From Methylomarinum sp. Ch1-1 (lineage in GTDB: Bacteria > Pseudomonadota > Gammaproteobacteria > Methylococcales > Methylomonadaceae): a stretch of 64,000 bases of DNA. The notes beneath the pieces are model-generated. The model worked only from the letters and a program-made list of their open reading frames with translations, made no database searches and was not told where the DNA came from. Location: assembly GCF_030717995.2 (NCBI RefSeq), contig NZ_CP157744.1, forward strand, positions 124,001-188,000. Direction: 5' to 3'. Below are positions 44,321-52,575 of the stretch, piece by piece (within the stretch, counting starts at the first letter, position 1; each line of letters opens with the position of its first letter). The translations under genes and the position numbers were made by a program.

Positions 44321-45610
44321 CTATCCATAACAGTATCCGTCAGAGGGTTGAATTAGGGTTGCCAGCTTCGCTGAAAACCATGTTTGTTTTTTGTTGACCG
44401 TGAGGGAAAGAAAGTTGCTTGCTGTCTTGATCGCTGTTATGCGACCTTTATAGGTGCCCGCATATTTGCCCTTTGGTTGAATAAGGCTAATCAAGTCACC
44501 CGTTTTAAACCCAAGCACAGTCTTGGTCGATTTAGCTTTTGCGCATGGAAAACCGTATTTGTCTGTCCGCACCGTTTGCCTGTTGCCTTGGCCCATTGCT
44601 TTGATCAGTAAAGGCTTGTGGTCAGGATTAAGCGTAACAGTTTCTCCGGAGTCACCGACACAGGCCGCGTCAATCCAATGTGCCTTGGGATAATCCAACC
44701 GAGCTCGGTTAAACTTGGTTTGTGCGCCGGTACCCGTTTCGACGGGCAAGCCGGTTTCAAGCAAAGACACAAACAGTTTATTTCTGGTTGCGTTAACGGC
44801 GGCAGCATCGGTTAGCGGCCTCTTAACTTGCGCTAGTATCCGCTTAAGCACATCAGGCTTGTTTTTCAGAAAAACGGTAATATCTTTCGTGCCTTTGCGC
44901 GTATTACAGGGTTCACAAGCCAAGGTTAGATTGCTGATGTTGTTGGTTCCGCCTTTTGCGCGAGGTTTAATATGCTCGATTTGCAGCGGCACATGCTCAA
45001 CACCACAATAGGCGCACTTCCTGTGCCATTTTTCAAGTAGGTATTCCCTCACGCTATAGCCGGCCAACGTGCCTTGTTGGTATTCAGCTCCGGCAATATC
45101 AGGATTGTTCATTTGTTGCATGTCGAACTTAACCCGTTCAACAGCAATTTCAGTAATACCCGCCCAGCGACGGAAACGATTAACCCAGGTCACCGTAGTA
45201 TCAACACGGTGCTGCAGACTGGGCGGCAACCAGTTTTCAGCACGCACACGATTATTGAACCGTGCGGCGCGGTAACGGGTTTTTCGACCACGCCTGCTGC
45301 GGCGCAACGCCCGGCGTGAATCCAGCGCGGACTTGATTGTCTTGCCGCGATGGGTTAACTCGGCGGCAAAGACAACCCTGTTATCCGAATCAACTAAGGC
45401 AATGCCGGTAGTTTGGCTGCCTGGGTCAATTTTGATAGTAATCGGTTTTACAACAGCGTCCGGCATAGCCACTTTCAAAATTATCGTAAATGGGACGGTG
45501 CGCCAAACAGCAGCCTTGCCATCCTGAAGTAATGCCCTTGCCCGTGCTGGTGAACAGGGTGTAAGCGGTTTTTTAGTCGTGTCCAAAACAAACACTGAAT
45601 TAGTAGCCAT
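44321..45610 (-). CDS. iscB: IscB RNA-guided nuclease, second lineage
   Basis: 429 residues from the ATG at 45610 (MATNSVFVLDTTKKPL) behind AGGAG. RuvC-I is KIDPGSQTTGIAL, bridge helix SRRALRRSRRGRKTR, HNH CAYCGVEHVPLQIEHIKPRAKGG, RuvC-III AHWIDAACVG; all key residues are present. The C-terminal domain differs most from copy 2 (RITAIKTASNFLSLTVNKKQ), the part expected to read the adjacent DNA motif. A longer frame to 45769 runs into the omega-RNA and is not the real start. Confidence 0.93.
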   Translation of the reverse strand: MATNSVFVLDTTKKPLTPCSPARARALLQDGKAAVWRTVPFTIILKVAMPDAVVKPITIKIDPGSQTTGIALVDSDNRVVFAAELTHRGKTIKSALDSRRALRRSRRGRKTRYRAARFNNRVRAENWLPPSLQHRVDTTVTWVNRFRRWAGITEIAVERVKFDMQQMNNPDIAGAEYQQGTLAGYSVREYLLEKWHRKCAYCGVEHVPLQIEHIKPRAKGGTNNISNLTLACEPCNTRKGTKDITVFLKNKPDVLKRILAQVKRPLTDAAAVNATRNKLFVSLLETGLPVETGTGAQTKFNRARLDYPKAHWIDAACVGDSGETVTLNPDHKPLLIKAMGQGNRQTVRTDKYGFPCAKAKSTKTVLGFKTGDLISLIQPKGKYAGTYKGRITAIKTASNFLSLTVNKKQTWFSAKLATLIQPSDGYCYG

Positions 45611-45898
45611 AAAGACTTCTCCTGGGGTTACCCCCGTAATATTTACCTCGCCCGGAACATAAAGGTCGTTCAGGATTTTCGATTCGCTGATTCCAGATAC
45701 AGCAGCATTCTCAATCCCACAGAGCCTGGAGCTGGTGAAGCACTCCAGGGTGTGTCGCTTTCGCTTCACTTTATGTCGTCTGCCGGGTAAACCACCGGCG
45801 GGCTGGTTGAGCTTTTATCAACAACAGCATTGATAAAAAATAATCAAAAATCGCGCTGCACGGATGCAGGTGGGTTTTGATTAAGCTGGGCGCTCAAC
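45611..45898 (-). ncRNA. Omega-RNA region of IscB copy 3
   Basis: Hairpins equivalent to copies 1 and 2 but with changed sequence, for example TTTATCAACAACAGCATTGATAAAA and GCCGGTGGTTTACCCGGC type stems. The changes preserve pairing, which supports a structured RNA. Confidence 0.65.
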
Positions 45899-45957
45899 TT
45901 TAAGCTACTCACAACCTTTATTTGATTATAATACCATATATTTAAAACCCCACTAAT

Positions 45958-45985
45958 ACAAAAAACCCGAGAAATTGGGGTTTTT
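45958..45985 (-). terminator. Terminator after the 46015-47124 gene
   Basis: AAAAACCC and GGGTTTTT arms around GAGAAATT-type loop, ~30 bases past the stop codon, with a T-run in the direction of transcription. Confidence 0.8.
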
Positions 45986-46014
45986 GTATTGCAAGTCTGT
46001 GCTCGGCGCATCGA

Positions 46015-47124
46015 TTACGAAATTCCGTGAGTCGCCTGACTATTGGAAAAACCCAAAATTTTATTTTTTAACTCGCTAAAAAATAAAGTGAGCCTTTCGA
46101 CCATTTCATGCAACCTGTCTGTTAAACCAGAACCGTCCGATAGCTTGAACAACTCGCTTTCTTGCTGCCATTTGGCAATTTTATCCGTAAATCGCTGCTC
46201 CAGTTCATTCACTAACTGTGATCCATTTTCCTGCTTAGAGAGGCGCTTAGCACGTTTTTTGATATTGCTTGAATATTCCTGGATCATAGAATGTAGCTGC
46301 CCCATCCGCATACGGTCACTTTCCGAATACGCATTTGGATGTTGTGATGACAGCCTCTCTGTAAATTGCTTTGTCGCATCAGATTTTTCAGTTCCGTCCG
46401 GCATGCCCATGATATGCAGTTTATCGCCGGCCATAGTTGACCTAGTATTTAGATAATCGAACGCTTCATCTATTTTGTCAGATTGCGCCCGCAGCATATT
46501 TTCAAAGGATCTCTCACTATTTTGGCGCCAAGTAGACAACCTCTTTTTGAATGCTTGTTGGGCGGCATTTCCCATAACGAGAGGCGCGTTAATTAATGCC
46601 GCGACAGCTTCTGCTCCGGCGCCGGCAGGTTGAGACCTTCTTTTGTAGCTCTGTCCATCCAATAATTGTTGCCGCCTAATCGCCTCCTGCGTCATTTCTT
46701 GTTCACTGACTTTTTTTTTGGGAATTGCTTCGTATTGCCTCTTAATATCATCGAGACCGACATTGTTCTCCAATAACTTTTGCATATCCATTGGCAGGTC
46801 GCCAAATGCCGTATTTAGCACATCAGTGCCCCCGATCATATAGGAAGATACGTTCTCACCTTTTTTTTGGTTTACCAATTCCAGAAATTGTTGTTGAGCT
46901 GACTTTTTTTCCAACTTCAAATCCAATACTACATCACTCTCTAAGTCGACAGGATTGATGCTGTCAGTGGTTTTAGGAGTGTCATAAAAAGAATCTTTAC
47001 CGGCGCCTCCTAAAGGCAAATCTTCTCCATACGGGGCGGCCTCATCGGCAATATCCAAACACTCCTGTCTATATTCTTGAAAATCCGGATCGGCCTCAGG
47101 ATTTGTGGTTACTGTCTTTTTCAT
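46015..47124 (-). CDS. Hypothetical transfer-region protein, 369 aa
   Basis: A soluble, charged, coiled-coil-rich protein (MKKTVTTNPEADPDFQEYRQ...), with a hydrophobic patch ~183-195 (AVAALINAPLVMGNAA) too short to be a clear membrane helix. Starts 29 bases after the 47154-48335 gene's stop, so the two form an operon ending at the terminator at 45958. Conserved position within a Dot/Icm-like region suggests a transfer role; no family recognised. Confidence 0.6.
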   Translation of the reverse strand: MKKTVTTNPEADPDFQEYRQECLDIADEAAPYGEDLPLGGAGKDSFYDTPKTTDSINPVDLESDVVLDLKLEKKSAQQQFLELVNQKKGENVSSYMIGGTDVLNTAFGDLPMDMQKLLENNVGLDDIKRQYEAIPKKKVSEQEMTQEAIRRQQLLDGQSYKRRSQPAGAGAEAVAALINAPLVMGNAAQQAFKKRLSTWRQNSERSFENMLRAQSDKIDEAFDYLNTRSTMAGDKLHIMGMPDGTEKSDATKQFTERLSSQHPNAYSESDRMRMGQLHSMIQEYSSNIKKRAKRLSKQENGSQLVNELEQRFTDKIAKWQQESELFKLSDGSGLTDRLHEMVERLTLFFSELKNKILGFSNSQATHGIS

Positions 47125-47153
47125 TTTTTTCTCTCGCTTAGAACATTCATTCG

Positions 47154-48335
47154 TTATTGTTGTTCGGCCAAAAATTGCTTGTTTGCTTCAACGCGCAATT
47201 TATCTAAGCCGGGCAACATTTCTTTATTTAATTCTTGATGCGTTCTTTCAGCCATCATATAGGCAATATCCCTCATATAGCGGAGGTTCATTAATTCAAC
47301 TTTTAATCTGAGCGCATTAATGACTGTATTCTCCCGAATAGCATATTCACTCGATTTACCTGCCATAATGTCGGAATACCATTTTTTATTATTAGTTTTG
47401 CTGTCTGACAATAAACTAAGCATGGATAGGGTCGACATTTTCTTTTTGCCCTCATCGTCTGGAACAGCGCCAGGATAATCAACCGGATCAGTTTCGCTAC
47501 GCATTTCCTCCCAAAAATTAGCCGCCCACTCATCATATTCAATGGTTGGCATTTGCTCATCAATAAACCGATTGTGGACATTGGTTGGGACGATAGTGCG
47601 CTCATCATAAATCTTGCGACTAAGTGTGTGCTTCTGTCCGGCAGATGTTGCTTCATGTCCCTTTTTCAGATTTTTCGGAGGGTTGGGATTTAACACCAAT
47701 TTAGGCGCTTCCTGCGCCATTTTTCTTGCTTCTTTAGTTTCATAAACTTCATTTTTAGGCACCAAGTGCTCGGGCTTGATATCTTCCTGCTTTATTTGGG
47801 AAAGATCCTCAACAACTTGTGAAGCATTATTAAACACATGATTGCGTTCAAATATTCGATCGTTCCCCTTTTTCAGCAATTCTTTTTGCGTCATGGACCC
47901 AGCGTGCATTGCAATACCTTGTTTATCTGGGTAACAGATATCAGGAGTTGCTTGTTCACCAAATTGTTGTCTTGCATAATTGCGTTGCTTAGCTGATTCA
48001 ACTTCTACCATTAAGTCATGAAGAAACTGATTCTGGTTTTCGAACAGCTTTGTTACTGTTGTTGTGTTTTGCCCAATTTTGGTCTCCAAGGCTTGGCCAA
48101 CGCGCTTAACGGTGTTTTCAGTAGATTTCTGTGCAGAGATTTGCTCTTGGACGCTAGAATTGACTTCCTGTACGCTGGAATCTACTTGTTTCACGCCTTG
48201 GTCAATATTCATGGCGTGTTGACGCACAATTTGCTGAGTTGCCTCCAAAGCAAATGCTGCAAACACATGTTGAGAAGCCATTAAGCCCCCAAACAGCATT
48301 AAAATAGACAATATTTTGTTTGAAAAAAAATTCAT
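47154..48335 (-). CDS. Exported coiled-coil protein of the transfer region
   Basis: 393 residues from the ATG at 48335, with a signal peptide (MNFFSNKILSILMLFGGLMASQHVFA). Residues ~35-110 form heptad-rich helices with repeated VQEVNSSVQEQ. The C-terminus is also helical. Probably periplasmic. It might correspond to TraW/IcmX or a VirB5-like pilus component, but I see no decisive motif. Its start codon overlaps a TTCAT site next to a TnpB left-end relic. Confidence 0.6.
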   Translation of the reverse strand: MNFFSNKILSILMLFGGLMASQHVFAAFALEATQQIVRQHAMNIDQGVKQVDSSVQEVNSSVQEQISAQKSTENTVKRVGQALETKIGQNTTTVTKLFENQNQFLHDLMVEVESAKQRNYARQQFGEQATPDICYPDKQGIAMHAGSMTQKELLKKGNDRIFERNHVFNNASQVVEDLSQIKQEDIKPEHLVPKNEVYETKEARKMAQEAPKLVLNPNPPKNLKKGHEATSAGQKHTLSRKIYDERTIVPTNVHNRFIDEQMPTIEYDEWAANFWEEMRSETDPVDYPGAVPDDEGKKKMSTLSMLSLLSDSKTNNKKWYSDIMAGKSSEYAIRENTVINALRLKVELMNLRYMRDIAYMMAERTHQELNKEMLPGLDKLRVEANKQFLAEQQ

Positions 48336-48430
48336 CAAATTTACGCGAGAAACCCCACTTCTTAGAGTGGGTAGGGATAGCGCCCGCCCGGTAGTAGGCG
48401 GCCATTCTCGCTTCCTCCATTGGACCGTTT
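48336..48430 (+). mobile_element. Relic left end of a TnpB-type element
   Basis: After TTCAT (48331-48335) the sequence CAAATTTACGCGAGAAACCC...AGAGTGGGTAGGGATAGCGC parallels the family-1 left end (CAAAATCGAGCGAGAAACCC...GGAGGGATAGCGC). The rest of the element is gone. Confidence 0.65.
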
Positions 48431-48592
48431 GCTATCGCTGGTTGATTAAAATACTCATTACTACCGTCTGCTCATTTACTGTACCGAGACAACAACCTGT
48501 TTTTTTGGACAGGTTATTAATGGCCAACCTATGTAGCAACCGTAAGTTTTGTTATAATAAATATATTACCATATATATTTTCATATAAAAAC

Positions 48593-49102
48593 ATGTTGTA
48601 CGACCCTAACCCACTCGAAGATCGAGTACTAAAAGAATGGGCGGATCAAATCCATAAAGATCTATGGAAGACCGCTCAAAACATGGAGCAGTCCGAGGAT
48701 TGGCTTTATGATCAAGCCGGAGACACCTTTTTAATGGCTTGTGTCAGGCTCGCCCAAGTCTTTGATACAGAAATTCGTCACGCCGGCATTTTTATTGAAA
48801 ACAATAGGGAGAAAATCGCGTTTATTTATGGATTAGCATATCTAAGCACCTGCAAATCTTTGCGATTACTTAATCTCGCCGGTCAACGCCAACCGGGTCT
48901 TGGCGGCGATATAATTCAGGTCTGTATTGATCAGCTAAAAAAAGAAAGTCGTCACGAAGCCCAATGCAATATTGTTTTAATGCGTATTAAGCAAATTATA
49001 AAAATGGATTGCTATCAACGGATATTTGGTCGGGATCGGCGCCAGCTAGTCCTCCAATTCTTTGACGAAATCAGAAATGAAGAGCAAGAAATCTATGAAT
49101 AA
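48593..49102 (+). CDS. icmW: IcmW-like type IVB secretion chaperone
   Basis: 169 residues, acidic and helical. The spacing and wording of WKTAQNMEQSEDW, CKSLRLLNLAGQRQPGLGGDIIQVC and IVLMRIKQIIKMDCYQRIFGRDRRQLVLQFF follow Legionella IcmW (ESVENW; RGLRLLQAIDTVHPG; IVFERLRLLSRVFCQYRLKLVLRAL). IcmW is a cytoplasmic adaptor that works with IcmS and the coupling protein DotL. Divergent from the 47154-48335 gene across a ~255-base region. Resemblance judged by eye. Confidence 0.65.
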   Translation: MLYDPNPLEDRVLKEWADQIHKDLWKTAQNMEQSEDWLYDQAGDTFLMACVRLAQVFDTEIRHAGIFIENNREKIAFIYGLAYLSTCKSLRLLNLAGQRQPGLGGDIIQVCIDQLKKESRHEAQCNIVLMRIKQIIKMDCYQRIFGRDRRQLVLQFFDEIRNEEQEIYE

Positions 49103-49583
49103 GAAAAAAATATTTTCCTTTTTGGCGGTATCGTCATGCTTCATAACCATGTCGGCATTGCCATCTACAGTCATGGCGGATGGCGGTGTGTCATCATCTG
49201 ATGTGTGTAGCGCGGTCCGCCTCCAAGCAATGCGAAAAGCGGCTGAGGACGGAACCAATGAAATTCAAAAAGTAAGCAACCCTACGCTGGATTTCTTAAA
49301 TCAGTGTATTGGCAATATTAACAAGCCAACCGGCTATTCATTGGGAATACCGAATATCATGGACGCACTAAAGAATAAGGCATGCAGCCTGGCACAAGAC
49401 ACAGTCGGCACCAAGGTCAATGACTTAAACAGTAGCATGAACTACTCTTGGTCTGGGTACGGCATTAATTTTTCAGCGGGCACTTCTGTGAATAATTCCA
49501 CAGAGGCCGCAAACCAGATATGGAAAAACATGGGAGTTAAACCCAGTCAGCATAAAAATTCTATCGGTGATCAAAATTACTAA
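49095..49583 (+). CDS. Exported hypothetical protein, 162 aa
   Basis: Starts at the ATG at 49095, overlapping the icmW stop by 8 bases, so the two are translationally coupled. It has a signal peptide (MNKKKIFSFLAVSSCFITMSALPSTVMA). The mature part has three cysteines and a Ser/Asn-rich end. In Legionella icmW is followed by icmX, a periplasmic protein, but this one is far shorter, so I do not equate them. Confidence 0.65.
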   Translation: MNKKKIFSFLAVSSCFITMSALPSTVMADGGVSSSDVCSAVRLQAMRKAAEDGTNEIQKVSNPTLDFLNQCIGNINKPTGYSLGIPNIMDALKNKACSLAQDTVGTKVNDLNSSMNYSWSGYGINFSAGTSVNNSTEAANQIWKNMGVKPSQHKNSIGDQNY

Positions 49584-49599
49584 CCGCTTTACTGCGGCA

Positions 49600-49668
49600 T
49601 AAAACGATTTCTCGCCGAGTGCGCAATATCACCGGCGAGTCGATCAGCATCCATGCTTATCTTCAAAG
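49600..49668 (-). mobile_element. Relic left end of a family-2-like TnpB element
   Basis: On the minus strand, TTTGAAGATAAGCATGGATG then GATCGACTCGCCGGTGATATTGCG parallels the family-2 left end at 59083 (TGAAGATAAGCACGGATGCT...). Nothing of tnpB remains. Confidence 0.6.
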
Positions 49669-49706
49669 AGTTCCAGCATATGTTTTTTGTTGACGGCTGA
49701 GCTTGA

Positions 49707-50189
49707 TTACCTGGACGCTTTTCCCGCAAGCTTTATCAAATAGCGATTAGCTCTAGCCACAATACGATGCAGACTTGTCATTGACCGCATCTTCTTTACC
49801 ACATTTCGGATGTATCGATCTCGATATTTCGGGGTTTTTGAATGATATCTTCCGACCGCCTTCCAAATATTTTTATTCGCATCGACATATTGACGATGAA
49901 AGATAGCGCCGGCCGCATATACATTAAGACAGCCGTTCCAAAGCAAATCCTTTTCTGTGATGCCGTGTAGCTTTAATTGCTTTAGCCACACGGTATTGAT
50001 TTGCATTGGGCCATAGTCATATGTCCCATTTTTATTTCGACTAGCCTTACCTACCTGGCCTGACTCTTGGGCCATTATCGCAGCCAAAGCTGCTATCGGA
50101 ATTCTGTAAGTCTTTGCTACTTGCTGCACACACTCCACCGTCACTGGCGTTGCGATTACATAATTAGAATCAGGGGGGGTATCCAACAT
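49707..50189 (-). CDS. Lytic transglycosylase (VirB1/TrbN-like)
   Basis: 160 residues of the SLT fold: the catalytic glutamate in IMAQESGQVG, then NGTYDYGPMQINTVWLKQL (SxGLMQI-type motif), and AGAIFHRQY...VGRYHSKTP. Such enzymes open the peptidoglycan for the transfer apparatus. No signal peptide is visible, so export may occur through the transfer system. First of the downstream genes of a minus-strand cluster (51618 to 49707). Confidence 0.88.
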   Translation of the reverse strand: MLDTPPDSNYVIATPVTVECVQQVAKTYRIPIAALAAIMAQESGQVGKASRNKNGTYDYGPMQINTVWLKQLKLHGITEKDLLWNGCLNVYAAGAIFHRQYVDANKNIWKAVGRYHSKTPKYRDRYIRNVVKKMRSMTSLHRIVARANRYLIKLAGKASR

Positions 50190-50202
50190 CTGTGCCTTTA
50201 AA

Positions 50203-51096
50203 TTAATTGAGTGTGTGCTGCTCGTCGGTATTTTGCTGCATGTTTAGCTCTGGATAGACAATGTCTAAATTTCGCTGAATATGGTGATGAGCCGCCTCAA
50301 AAAGAAAACCGTTTTCTACCTCCATTGAGGTTTTGTGGTGTTCAGTTCTTTGTTCTTTCGACATGGATTTGATATCGCTCAATTGTTTATTAACTTCTGA
50401 AAACAAAGCGCTTGCATAAACACGGCCAATTGTCTTCATGAAGCCTAAACGAAATTTCAGAGCGTCATCCTCACCAAACGAGTCACATGCATATATCTTC
50501 ATGGCCTTATCAACATCCTCTTTAATGGACTCCCTGATTAAGAGAATAAACTCATCCAATGATTTATTGCCCAACCACATTTCTCTAGATTTTTCAGTGA
50601 ATGGGCGTATCACATCAAAAGTTGCGGTACACCGATCCATAACGATTCCCCACTGCAGGGCTTCATCTGTCGCTCTCGGCGCGCCAGAAAAAACGTTCTC
50701 AGGCGTTGGCTCGATGGTGTCAATATAGCTAATCAACATATTACTCAATGTCTTGGTATCTAAATTTTTGTAGCCATTTTTCCAGCCTTCCGCAACAATT
50801 TCAGCTGCTCGCTCTCCCAGCAAACCAAAGTAATAGCCATTTTGATTTAAATTAAAATGCTCGAGCACCTGTTGAGTAATATCACGCGTTTTTTCCAGCA
50901 TGGTAGAAATGGAATCAGACAAATACTGGTCACTGGCGTCCATCCCAGGCCCTTCAAATAGAGCGGATGTAATTGGCAAGGTCATTTTTGCCATATTAAT
51001 TTTAATCTTTATGTTTTTTGCTAATTGCTGCTCTGCAATATAGGGATCCATATATCCCTCAGGAATTTCAGACTCGTTTAACATCGTTTTTTTCAT
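50203..51096 (-). CDS. Hypothetical transfer-region protein, 297 aa
   Basis: A soluble helical protein (MKKTMLNESEIPEGYMDPYI...) with no clear motif. It starts 18 bases after the stop of the 51115-51618 gene and ends 13 bases before the transglycosylase, so the three form an operon. Function unknown. Confidence 0.62.
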   Translation of the reverse strand: MKKTMLNESEIPEGYMDPYIAEQQLAKNIKIKINMAKMTLPITSALFEGPGMDASDQYLSDSISTMLEKTRDITQQVLEHFNLNQNGYYFGLLGERAAEIVAEGWKNGYKNLDTKTLSNMLISYIDTIEPTPENVFSGAPRATDEALQWGIVMDRCTATFDVIRPFTEKSREMWLGNKSLDEFILLIRESIKEDVDKAMKIYACDSFGEDDALKFRLGFMKTIGRVYASALFSEVNKQLSDIKSMSKEQRTEHHKTSMEVENGFLFEAAHHHIQRNLDIVYPELNMQQNTDEQHTLN

Positions 51097-51114
51097 TATC
51101 GTCTCCCATCTAAC

Positions 51115-51618
51115 TTATTGAATGCTAGGATCCATCGACAGATCTTCGTGCGATTCTTCGAGCAATTGATAAAGCAAAGGACTGACTGTTTTATCAGCAA
51201 GCTTGCTTAGCTCCAAATGATCTAAGCCGTTTTGAAGGCATTGCTTGTACAGCAAATCAACAACGTCGTGAATTGCCAAGCTAATTAACGCAATATTGAT
51301 ATCACTGTCTGGCGCATCTTGAACCAGCACGACATCCATTAATGATTCGTCTTCGGATGCCGGTTTAACCGAAAACCCATTGATCATGCCCAAAACTGGA
51401 TTATCGAATGGAGGATGCTCATCAATATTTGGTAGCAGAGTGTCCGAACTCTCAATATGACGAAGCATTGCCGAATAAATAATTGGCAGAAAACCCATTG
51501 GATCAGCTGCCTCATCCGATGTAATCTCATTGCCGACCAGCTTTAATGGCACGCTAAAACTTGATAACGACTTATTAGTCAGTTCTGAAAGCAAATTTAT
51601 TCCAGACATGAATTGCAT
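51115..51618 (-). CDS. Hypothetical transfer-region protein, 167 aa
   Basis: An acidic soluble protein (start MQFMSGINLLSELTNKSLSS...; the second ATG at 51609 is also possible), ending in an acidic tail SHEDLSMDPSIQ. First gene of the three-gene operon, diverging from the gene at 51689 across ~70 bases. No family recognised. Confidence 0.6.
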   Translation of the reverse strand: MQFMSGINLLSELTNKSLSSFSVPLKLVGNEITSDEAADPMGFLPIIYSAMLRHIESSDTLLPNIDEHPPFDNPVLGMINGFSVKPASEDESLMDVVLVQDAPDSDINIALISLAIHDVVDLLYKQCLQNGLDHLELSKLADKTVSPLLYQLLEESHEDLSMDPSIQ

Positions 51619-51688
51619 TTAACCACCACCGATTCTTATTTTTAATTAGTATATGATACAATATCTTTTAATTTTGTTTAATGTTTCA

Positions 51689-52174
51689 ATGAAAAATAAC
51701 ACTCAGTTGCGCAATGCTCTGACTGCATATAACTATTTGCTTCACCATTGCTTGCATGGCAATTGCCGTGTTGAGCGCCAGGGCGATCTCCTTTGTTTTA
51801 TGCTTGACGGAACTTTATCGGTTCACTCGTTTGCTTTAATGACGCATGAAAATCAAGTAATCCTGTTAGCCCGAAATGTTCCGGAGCTAAAATGGTTTAG
51901 TCAATTTCCTTGGGAGTGCGTGTCCGCCAATAAAGCAATGAACAGTATTGAACTTTGCTTTTCTCAGGACGCAGGACATATTGCGACGTCTATTCAGGGT
52001 TCTGAAGCTCAACTTGAGACACCCTCGTTTATCCTGTCGATTCCCTGCTGTCTCCCGCTTATAGATATCCTTAATCGTGTTTCCACAATCAAACTTGGTG
52101 AATTTAGCGTTGAACAGAGCAAAACTTCTGTAACTCTTTCCGGCGCACCCCAAGTCAAGATCGAAAGAGGTTAA
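51689..52174 (+). CDS. Hypothetical protein, 161 aa
   Basis: I chose the ATG at 51689 (MKNNTQLRNALTAYNYLLHH) over the frame's first ATG at 51653, whose added residues (MIQYLLILFNVS) derive from the AT-rich promoter stretch. A beta-rich protein with several cysteines. Ends 2 bases before the next gene, so co-translated with it. Unknown function. Confidence 0.6.
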   Translation: MKNNTQLRNALTAYNYLLHHCLHGNCRVERQGDLLCFMLDGTLSVHSFALMTHENQVILLARNVPELKWFSQFPWECVSANKAMNSIELCFSQDAGHIATSIQGSEAQLETPSFILSIPCCLPLIDILNRVSTIKLGEFSVEQSKTSVTLSGAPQVKIERG

Positions 52175-52575
52175 CAATGGGTCTTAACATAAATTTTCAG
52201 AACAGCAATGATGCTCAAACTTTTCAATTTGAGCCTGAATTGATAAATGCGCCACTGCTTTCTTTAAATGGCACTTCGATTGAAGACTGGCCAGACAAGC
52301 TATACAGCCAATTCAGGCAGCAATCGCAATATGCTTCAATGATCTCAGAAGCCGAAAATTTGATGCAAGAGCATCACGCGTTAATTGATGCCGGAAAAGC
52401 TATATTGGATTTCCATGATCAGCTTGAAGCAATCAGTCGAGGCCTGGATATCGGCCTATTCATGTTGAATGGTAATGACGACAGTGCACTGAAGTTTCTT
52501 TTTAAAACTTATCAGGCATTTATTGCTCCAGGTCTAAAACTTGCGCGATCGGAAAATATCAGTGATTCATTTCAT

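Larger units (their letters stand above)
44215..45898 (-). mobile_element. IscB element copy 3 (diverged, ~1.7 kb)
   Basis: Same tips (CTCTCCCATGGATGGGG and GCTCAAC) and same organisation as copies 1 and 2, but visibly diverged in both omega-RNA and iscB, so an older or separate lineage. Minus-strand flanks: TGAGTAGCTTAAA before the omega-RNA and CTTCGATG after the other end. Confidence 0.88.

Noticed and set aside
45611-45769. Longer N-terminus for IscB copy 3 starting at 45769
   Set aside because: The extension is omega-RNA sequence; the ATG at 45610 has a proper ribosome site and the conserved start.
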